From Parafrigoribacterium_A soli (GTDB taxonomy: Bacteria > Actinomycetota > Actinomycetes > Actinomycetales > Microbacteriaceae): DNA of 64,000 nt. The position numbers and the translations under genes are program-made. Location: positions 310,001 to 374,000 of the forward strand of contig NZ_JBELNZ010000001.1 in the NCBI RefSeq assembly GCF_040227235.1, written 5' to 3'. Below the pieces are notes generated by a model. It was not told the DNA's origin, did no database searches, and saw only the letters and a list, made by a program, of their open reading frames with translations. This document shows, in pieces, positions 58,682 to 64,000 of the stretch. The stretch's first letter is position 1. The number at the start of each line of letters is the position of its first letter.

Positions 58682-58720
58682 AGTGGACAGGATAATGCGC
58701 TGCCCAGTAGAGTCGTGATG

Positions 58721-58739
58721 TAAGGTAAGCCTTACCAAT
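58721..58739. promoter_or_regulatory. DtxR/IdeR-type iron box
   Basis: TAAGGTAAGCCTTACCAAT, with the perfect 13-bp palindrome GGTAAG C CTTACC (58724-58736), matches the DtxR/IdeR pattern; a half-like copy CAAGCCTTACC follows (58747-58757). It lies 38 bp before efeU and 40 bp from the divergent deacetylase start, so iron repression of efeUOB is expected. Confidence 0.72.
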
Positions 58740-58777
58740 AAAAGCCAAGCCTTACCTGGCCCGATCGAAAGAACATC

Positions 58778-59641
58778 GTGCTCGCAAACCTGCTGATCGG
58801 CCTGCGCGAAGGCCTCGAGGCGGCACTCGTCGTGGGCATCCTCATCGCCTACGTCGTGAAGATCGACCGGCGCGACGTGCTTCGCCGCATCTGGCTCGGT
58901 GTGGCGCTCGCGGTGCTGGTCTCGCTCGCGCTCGGCGCCGTGCTCACCTTCGGCGCCTACGGCCTCAGCTTCGAGGCGCAGGAACTCATCGGCGGCGGCC
59001 TTTCCATTGCCGCGGCGGCCTTCGTCACTTGGATGATCTTCTGGATGCTGCGTACCTCGCGCTCGCTGAGCGCACACCTCCGGGGGGATGTCGACCGTCA
59101 CCTCAGCACAGCCGGGTGGGGTCTCGTGCTGGTCGCGTTTCTCGCGGTGGGGCGCGAGGGAATCGAGACCGCACTGTTCATCTGGGCCGCGGTGCAGGCG
59201 ACGGGCGCGAGCACACTCCCCCTCATCGGAGCTGCAATCGGCATCGTCATCGCCGTGCTGCTCGGATGGCTGATCTTCCGCGGCGTCATCCGCATCAACC
59301 TCTCGAAATTCTTCGGCTACACGGGCATCTTCCTGATCGTGCTCGCCGGTGGCGTGCTCGCCTATGGCGTGCACGACCTGCAGGAGGGAGGCCTGCTTCC
59401 CGGCCTCAACTCCCTCGCCTTCGACGTGAGCGCCGTCATCCCGCCTGACAGCTGGTACGGCACGCTGCTCAAGGGCACGGTCAATTTCTCACCGGCCACC
59501 ACCTGGCTGCAGGCCATCGTGTGGTGTGCCTACGTCATCCCGGTCATGACGATCTTTGTGCGTGCACTCGGTCGCCAGCACCAGAGCACTGTTCCCGCCC
59601 CCGCGCCGAGCGAAACGCTCGCCGCAGAAGGAGTTCGATGA
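58778..59641 (+). CDS. efeU: Ferrous/ferric iron permease EfeU (FTR1 family)
   Basis: 287 residues with seven transmembrane helices and the two iron-binding REXXE motifs: LREGLEAALVVG (helix 1) and VGREGIETALF (helix 4). It moves iron into the cell with EfeO and EfeB. The GTG start follows AAAGAAC. An iron box lies just upstream. Overlaps efeO (ATGA). Confidence 0.92.
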   Translation: MLANLLIGLREGLEAALVVGILIAYVVKIDRRDVLRRIWLGVALAVLVSLALGAVLTFGAYGLSFEAQELIGGGLSIAAAAFVTWMIFWMLRTSRSLSAHLRGDVDRHLSTAGWGLVLVAFLAVGREGIETALFIWAAVQATGASTLPLIGAAIGIVIAVLLGWLIFRGVIRINLSKFFGYTGIFLIVLAGGVLAYGVHDLQEGGLLPGLNSLAFDVSAVIPPDSWYGTLLKGTVNFSPATTWLQAIVWCAYVIPVMTIFVRALGRQHQSTVPAPAPSETLAAEGVR

Positions 59642-60828
59642 TCAAGCGCACCACTCGCCTCGGCCTCCTGGCCGTCGCGGGCGCCGCCACCCTGCTCGCG
59701 CTCACGGCCTGTGTGCCCAACGCGGGAACGGAATCGAAGACATCCGCCTCGACGCGGGTGAGCGTTGACAGCAGCGCGACCGCCTGCACGGTGTCGGCGA
59801 ATACGGCACCGAGCGGTCCCGTCGTGTTCAGCGTGACGAACTCCGCCGACAAGGTCACGGAGTTCTACGTGCTCGGTGAGGACGGCCTGCGCATCGTCGG
59901 CGAGCTGGAGAACATCACCCCCGGCGTCAAGCGAAGCCTCACCGTGCGACTGCAGCCGGGCACCTACTTCACCGAGTGCAAGCCGGGCATGGCGGGCAGC
60001 GGCGTCGGTCGTTCGAAGTTCACCGTGACCGAGTCGGGCAAGGCGATGCAGCTCAGCGGCGACATCCACACCCAAACCTCGCGCGCGGCCCAGAACTACG
60101 TTGCTTACGTGCAGGGGCAGGTCGAAGACCTCGTGCCAGCGACCGCGGCGTTCCTCACGGCATATCGTGCCGGTGACGACGAGCGCGCCCGCGCCCTGTA
60201 TGCGACGACGAGAGCCTTCTACGAGCGAATCGAGCCCGTCGCCGAGTCGTTCGGTGATCTCGACCCCGAGATCGACTTCCGCGAGGCGGATGTGCCGCAG
60301 GGCGAGGAATGGACCGGCTTCCACCGCATCGAGAAGGACCTCTGGCCGCCGGCAAACGCCGGGTACGTGGCCCTCACAGCGGCACAGCGCGGCTACTACT
60401 CCGACAAGCTCTCGGAGAACATCGCTGAGCTCAGCACGAAGGTGAACGCGGAGGACTACTCCGTCTCGATCGAGACGATCAGCAACGGCGCGATCGGGCT
60501 GCTCGACGAGGTCGCCACGGGCAAGATCACCGGAGAAGAGGAAATCTGGTCGCACACCGACCTGTGGGACTTCCAGGCGAACCTCGACGGGGCCCGCGTC
60601 GCCTACGAAGGCGTGCGCGACATCGTGAGGGGCAAGAACTCAGCGCTCGTGAAGAACATCGACGAGAAGTTCGGCGCGCTCGAGCAGCAGCTTGCGGGGT
60701 ATGGCAGCCTGGATGCCGGATTCACCTACTACGACGAGCTCACGCCCACGCAGGTGAAGGCTCTGGCCAACGGCGTGAACGCGCTCAGTGAGCCGCTCAG
60801 CAGGCTCACCGCCGCTCTCGTCAAGTAG
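59638..60828 (+). CDS. efeO: EfeO lipoprotein (cupredoxin plus M75 imelysin)
   Basis: 396 residues. The signal peptide ends in the lipobox LLALTAC (lipid Cys near residue 25). An N-terminal cupredoxin-like domain (about 40-135) precedes the M75 domain with GFHRIEKDLW (HxxE iron motif). Collects periplasmic or wall-zone iron for EfeU. ATG overlaps the efeU stop, with AGAAGGAG upstream. Confidence 0.92.
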   Translation: MIKRTTRLGLLAVAGAATLLALTACVPNAGTESKTSASTRVSVDSSATACTVSANTAPSGPVVFSVTNSADKVTEFYVLGEDGLRIVGELENITPGVKRSLTVRLQPGTYFTECKPGMAGSGVGRSKFTVTESGKAMQLSGDIHTQTSRAAQNYVAYVQGQVEDLVPATAAFLTAYRAGDDERARALYATTRAFYERIEPVAESFGDLDPEIDFREADVPQGEEWTGFHRIEKDLWPPANAGYVALTAAQRGYYSDKLSENIAELSTKVNAEDYSVSIETISNGAIGLLDEVATGKITGEEEIWSHTDLWDFQANLDGARVAYEGVRDIVRGKNSALVKNIDEKFGALEQQLAGYGSLDAGFTYYDELTPTQVKALANGVNALSEPLSRLTAALVK

Positions 60829-60831
60829 CGT

Positions 60832-62157
60832 GTGCTCGTGACAGACTCCCCCTCAGAGCACGCGCCTGCGCCTTCGGAGCCTGCGCCTTCGGAGCCCACG
60901 CACGGCATCTCGCGGCGCGGCCTGCTGGGTCTCGCCGGAGCGGGCGTGGTCGGTATCGGCGCAGGCGTCGGTATTGATCGGTTCGCGCTGCCGCACAGTG
61001 CGCCCTCCACGTCCGGCGCATCCGATAGCTATGCGTTCTACGGCGAGCACCAGGCCGGCATCACAACCGCGGCCCAAGACCGCCTGCATTTCGCCAGCTT
61101 CGACGTCGCCGACATCTCCCGCGCCGAGCTCATCGGGTTGCTCAAGGACTGGACCACCGCGGCCGCCCGCATGACGCAGGGCCGCGACGTGGGCCCAGAC
61201 GGCGCGGTGGGCGGTGCACTCGATGCGCCACCCGACGACACCGGCGAAGCGCTCGATTTGCCCGCATCCGGCCTCACGATCACCTTCGGCTTCGGCCCCA
61301 CCCTCTTCCGAAACACGGATGGGCAAGACCGCTTCGGCTTGGCAGACAAGCGCCCCGAAGCGCTCATCGACCTTCCGCACTTCGCAGGCGACGCCCTGCA
61401 GGACGAACTCGTCGGCGGCGACCTCTGCATCCAGGCCTGCAGCGACGACCCCCAGGTGGCCGTGCACGCCATTCGCAACCTCTCGCGCATCGCGTTCGGT
61501 CGTGCATCCATTCGCTGGTCGCAGCTGGGCTTTGGTCGCACCTCGTCGACGAGCCGCTCACAGGTCACACCGCGCAATCTCTTCGGCTTCAAGGACGGGA
61601 CCGCCAACGTGAAGTCCGAGGATGCCACAATCGTCGACGAGCACGTCTGGGTGCCATCAGCGGACTCCGCGGCCTGGATGACCGGAGGCTCGTACCTCGT
61701 CGCGCGCAAGATTCGGATGACGATCGAGACCTGGGATCGCGCGTCACTGCGCGAACAGGAGCGCATCTTCGGCCGCGACAAGGGCGAGGGCGCTCCGCTT
61801 TCGGGCGGCACCGAGTTCACCGAGCCCGACTTCTCCACTCGGAGCGGCGGCAAGCCCGCCATCGATCCGCACTCGCACGTGCGGCTCGCGCACCCCAAGC
61901 AGAATGACGGAGCGGTCATCCTGCGTCGTGGCTACAACTTCGTCGACGGAAATGATGCGCTCGGGCGCCTGAACGCCGGGCTGTTCTTCATCGCGTTCCA
62001 GCGTGACCCACGCACGCAGTTCGTGAAGATCCAGGATGCGCTCTCACGCAACGACGCCATGAACGAGTACACGAAACACATCGGCTCTGCGATCTTTGCC
62101 GTGCCGCCCGGCGTGAAGCGCGGCAGCTACGTGGGCGCGACGCTCTTCGCGTCGTAG
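60832..62157 (+). CDS. efeB: EfeB deferrochelatase / DyP-type haem peroxidase
   Basis: 441 residues (GTG 60832; GTG 60838 also possible). A Tat signal (SRRGLLGLAGAGVVGIGAG) leads to a DyP domain with FGFKDGTANV (GxxDG motif, distal Asp), a haem-ligand His region HSHVRLAHPK and the late Arg-containing AFQRDPRTQFVKIQ. Exported folded by Tat and supplies the oxidase/deferrochelatase step of iron uptake. 3 bp after efeO. Confidence 0.92.
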   Translation: MLVTDSPSEHAPAPSEPAPSEPTHGISRRGLLGLAGAGVVGIGAGVGIDRFALPHSAPSTSGASDSYAFYGEHQAGITTAAQDRLHFASFDVADISRAELIGLLKDWTTAAARMTQGRDVGPDGAVGGALDAPPDDTGEALDLPASGLTITFGFGPTLFRNTDGQDRFGLADKRPEALIDLPHFAGDALQDELVGGDLCIQACSDDPQVAVHAIRNLSRIAFGRASIRWSQLGFGRTSSTSRSQVTPRNLFGFKDGTANVKSEDATIVDEHVWVPSADSAAWMTGGSYLVARKIRMTIETWDRASLREQERIFGRDKGEGAPLSGGTEFTEPDFSTRSGGKPAIDPHSHVRLAHPKQNDGAVILRRGYNFVDGNDALGRLNAGLFFIAFQRDPRTQFVKIQDALSRNDAMNEYTKHIGSAIFAVPPGVKRGSYVGATLFAS

Positions 62158-62220
62158 CGCGAGATATGCGGGTTGCCTAGGCCGCCCGCGGCCGTCAACC
62201 CGCCCTATGTTTGCCGAACG

Positions 62221-62254
62221 CACAAGGGCGCGACCCGCAGGTCGCGCCCTTGTG
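62221..62254. terminator. Bidirectional terminator between efeB and the surface-protein gene
   Basis: A 15-bp perfect stem (CACAAGGGCGCGACC and its complement) with a CGCA loop, located between convergent genes. T-rich flanks are modest. Confidence 0.75.
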
Positions 62255-62266
62255 TACTCGTTTCGA

Positions 62267-63388
62267 CTAGGCCTGCTGCGCCACCATCCGACGACGGGTG
62301 ATCAACAGCCCGGCGCCCAGCAGCAGCAGCAGCGACGCGACGGTCAGCGGCACTGCGGGGCTCTCCGCACCCGTGGCCGCGAGGCCCAGGGCGACAACGA
62401 AGCTCTGCACCGTACCGGACGACTGGCCGGTGAGGACGAGCGTGTGCGTTCCTGTGGAAAGCGTGGCCAGAACGGCCTTGCTCAGCGTGACCTGCGCGAC
62501 GCCGTTGACGACGGGGAAAGTGCCCACCAGAGTCGGTGTCGAGTAGATGTACACGTCGACGTAGGAGTCGGCAGCCGACCAGTTAACCTTCGCGGTGTAA
62601 TTGGCAGCGGGGTCGAGCGGTCCCGCAGGAAGGCCGGCCGAGGTCTGCGCAGCCGGCGTCGACCCGTGTGCCGCGAGGTAGCCTGCGAGGTCCGTGGTTC
62701 CAGCAGCAGTCGGCTTCTGGGGGGCAGATACGGTCGCATCCGTGAGTGTGGTGACCTTCGCGTCCGCGAATCCCGCCTTGGTTCCGGTGACGATGACGCC
62801 GATCCGGTCGCCGATGTAGTTGTCTGTCACCGTGTAGCTGGAAGCCGTCTGACCATCGATCGAGCCGCCGCACTCGCCGCAGTTATAGAACCACTCGTAC
62901 GTGAAGGTCGTACCTGCCGGCCAGCCGGCCGTCGTCGCCGTTAGCGCGTTTCCGACGAGCGGCGTGCCCGTAATTGCGACGGTTCCCGCCGCGAGGTTCG
63001 GCGACATGACCGCCGTTTGAGCCACGACGTCAGCGCCGGCAACCGTCACGGGAACACTCGTGTCACCGTACCCGGCGAGGGTGAAGTTGATGGTGTAATC
63101 GCCGTCGGGGAACGTCTGGTCCGCCGCGAAGGCGTACGCACCGGTGGCATCCGACGTCGTCTCATAACGACTGTTGGTGGTGTCGGTCGTATCCAGGAAG
63201 GTGATCGACACGGCGACGTCCGCCAAGGGCGTCCCGTTCGCTGCGTTCACGGCGCCCGTGATCGAATACCGCGCGTCAACTGCCTGCGCCGTGGTTGCGC
63301 TGAAGAGCGACGCCCCCGCGACCAATGCCGCAGCTAAGCCGAGCGCTGCCGCCCTGGCGAATCGGGATGTTGTGATGGATGATCTCAC
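62267..63388 (-). CDS. Sortase-anchored surface protein
   Basis: 373 residues. The signal peptide ends AQA-V near residue 37; a carboxypeptidase-regulatory/Cna-B-like beta domain follows (YSITGAVNAANGTPLADVAVSITFLD), then an Ig-like repeat (SPNLAAGTVAITGTPLVGNALTATTAGWPAGTTFTYEWF) with a CGECGG loop. The C-terminus is a sorting signal: LAATG, a hydrophobic helix and RRRMVAQQA, the LAxTG form used by class E sortases. GTG start with GAGG about 9 nt upstream. Probable adhesin or envelope structural protein. Confidence 0.8.
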   Translation of the reverse strand: MRSSITTSRFARAAALGLAAALVAGASLFSATTAQAVDARYSITGAVNAANGTPLADVAVSITFLDTTDTTNSRYETTSDATGAYAFAADQTFPDGDYTINFTLAGYGDTSVPVTVAGADVVAQTAVMSPNLAAGTVAITGTPLVGNALTATTAGWPAGTTFTYEWFYNCGECGGSIDGQTASSYTVTDNYIGDRIGVIVTGTKAGFADAKVTTLTDATVSAPQKPTAAGTTDLAGYLAAHGSTPAAQTSAGLPAGPLDPAANYTAKVNWSAADSYVDVYIYSTPTLVGTFPVVNGVAQVTLSKAVLATLSTGTHTLVLTGQSSGTVQSFVVALGLAATGAESPAVPLTVASLLLLLGAGLLITRRRMVAQQA

Positions 63389-63555
63389 GCGCTACTACCT
63401 CACTCTGCTGGAAAATGGACACAGGCGAAGCGCGACCGCGCCGTGTTTTCCACACGCGACAACACTGAACCCCAGAAACCCAAAGCCCCCTGCGGACAAG
63501 ACACTACAGCATTAAGCGTTTCTCACTCCACGGAAACGGGCGTATTGCTGAGAAA
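63389..63555. other. Intergenic region with two weak inverted repeats
   Basis: CGTGT-TTTCC-ACACG near 63440-63454 lies upstream of the surface-protein gene and may be regulatory. TTTCTCA/TGAGAAA (63519-63525 and 63549-63555, 23-nt loop) follows typA and may be a weak terminator. No gene seen. Confidence 0.35.
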
Positions 63556-64000
63556 TTACTCGTTCTGCTTCTTGAGGCGCGAGACCTTGCGAGCGCGAGC
63601 ATTCGCATCCAGTTCGACCTTGCGGATGCGCACGAACTCCGGCGTCACCTCGACGCACTCGTCTTCGCGGGCGAACTCGAGGCACTCCTCGAGCGTCAGC
63701 TTGCGCGACGGGGTCATGCGCTCGAAGGTGTCCGAGGTGGACTGGCGCATGTTGGTGAGCTGCTTCTCCTTGGTGATGTTCACGTCCATGTCATCGGCGC
63801 GCGAGTTCTCACCGACGACCATGCCCTCGTAGACCTCCTGGGTCGGCTCGACGAAGAACGACATGCGCTCCTGCAGCGCCACCATGGCGAATGGGGTGGC
63901 GACACCGGCACGATCGGCGACGATCGAGCCGTTGGTGCGTGTGGTGATCTCCCCCGCCCAGGCCTCGTAGCCGTGCGAGACGGCGTTGGCGATGCCTGCA
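63556..64000 (-). CDS. typA: Translational GTPase TypA/BipA, C-terminal part only
   Basis: The frame is open to the window edge; 147 residues of the C-terminal domain are visible (ISNAV-type SHGYEAWAGEITTRTNGSIVADRAGV, then FVEPTQEVYEGMVVGENSRADDMDVN and KLTLEECLEFAREDECVEVTPE). TypA is a ribosome-binding GTPase; the GTPase domain lies beyond the window. Stop TAA at 63556-63558. Confidence 0.93.
   Translation of the reverse strand, partial: AGIANAVSHGYEAWAGEITTRTNGSIVADRAGVATPFAMVALQERMSFFVEPTQEVYEGMVVGENSRADDMDVNITKEKQLTNMRQSTSDTFERMTPSRKLTLEECLEFAREDECVEVTPEFVRIRKVELDANARARKVSRLKKQNE

Noticed and set aside
58682..59374. N-terminal extension of the MshB-like protein into efeU
   Set aside because: It would cross the iron box and the divergent efeU gene and has no family similarity.

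Overview
The window is high-GC, densely packed chromosomal DNA of an actinobacterium, most probably a Microbacteriaceae-type member of the Micrococcales. The indications are strong G/C third-position bias, frequent GTG starts, adnAB, mycothiol-type genes, DapD/DapC lysine-pathway genes, and an initiator tRNA with an encoded CCA end. I see no prophage, insertion sequence, CRISPR array or rRNA. Gene order partly follows two mycobacterial backbone blocks as I remember them: Rv3193c-Rv3211 for about 9.4-36 kb, and Rv1232c down to Rv1165 for about 40-64 kb. Two intervals inside them, 18.7-23.5 kb and 30.2-33.7 kb, hold genes I do not place in that backbone.

Layout. 1-3.4 kb: end of a beta-ketoadipate pathway locus (thiolase pcaF, IclR regulator, CoA transferase pcaIJ), which abuts a 3'-truncated glpK. 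3.8-7.3 kb: a DUF5671-like membrane protein operon, a LysR regulator and a small divergent gene. 7.3-9.2 kb: a lower-GC island with a degraded gene and a secreted-protein/two-helix-protein pair, ending at tRNA-fMet. 9.4-18.6 kb: UPF0182 protein, PDZ/Lon-like protease, DUF2342 protein, ThiF-like protein, UvrD-like helicase and nudC. 18.7-23.5 kb: a phosphotransferase-fold pseudokinase, a stand-alone leuCD-like pair behind a GntR-type operator, a DUF2249 pair and a LysR regulator. 23.5-30.6 kb: the adnA-adnB recombination nuclease operon, then DUF3107. 30.6-36.3 kb: a repeat-rich exported protein, a two-component system, a ferritin-like protein and a DEAD-box RNA helicase. 36.4-43.8 kb: PHP phosphoesterase, EEP-family protein, aminopeptidase P, a stress protein, an MgtE-N/CBS protein, DUF1003 and Mrp. 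43.8-48.3 kb: a PLP lyase resembling sphingosine-1-phosphate lyase, an MFS_2 transporter and an aldehyde dehydrogenase. 48.3-64 kb: tatB, O-methyltransferase, DUF3117, two polytopic membrane proteins, dapE, dapD, gltA, dapC, fdxA, an MshB-like deacetylase, efeUOB behind an iron box, a sortase-anchored surface protein and the end of typA.

How the genes work together. pcaF and pcaIJ finish aromatic breakdown, giving acetyl-CoA and succinyl-CoA, and gltA is the TCA entry. adnAB, the UvrD-like helicase and nudC handle DNA and nucleotide maintenance. dapE, dapD and dapC make meso-diaminopimelate. efeUOB is a complete Efe-type iron uptake set. The PLP lyase, transporter and dehydrogenase could form an uptake-cleavage-oxidation route for a long-chain or phosphorylated amine, which is the most interesting unassigned system here.

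A recurring pattern is a TANNNT (-10-like) hexamer placed 5-8 nt before the start codon of about 20 genes. It implies widespread leaderless transcription and was used to choose several starts.
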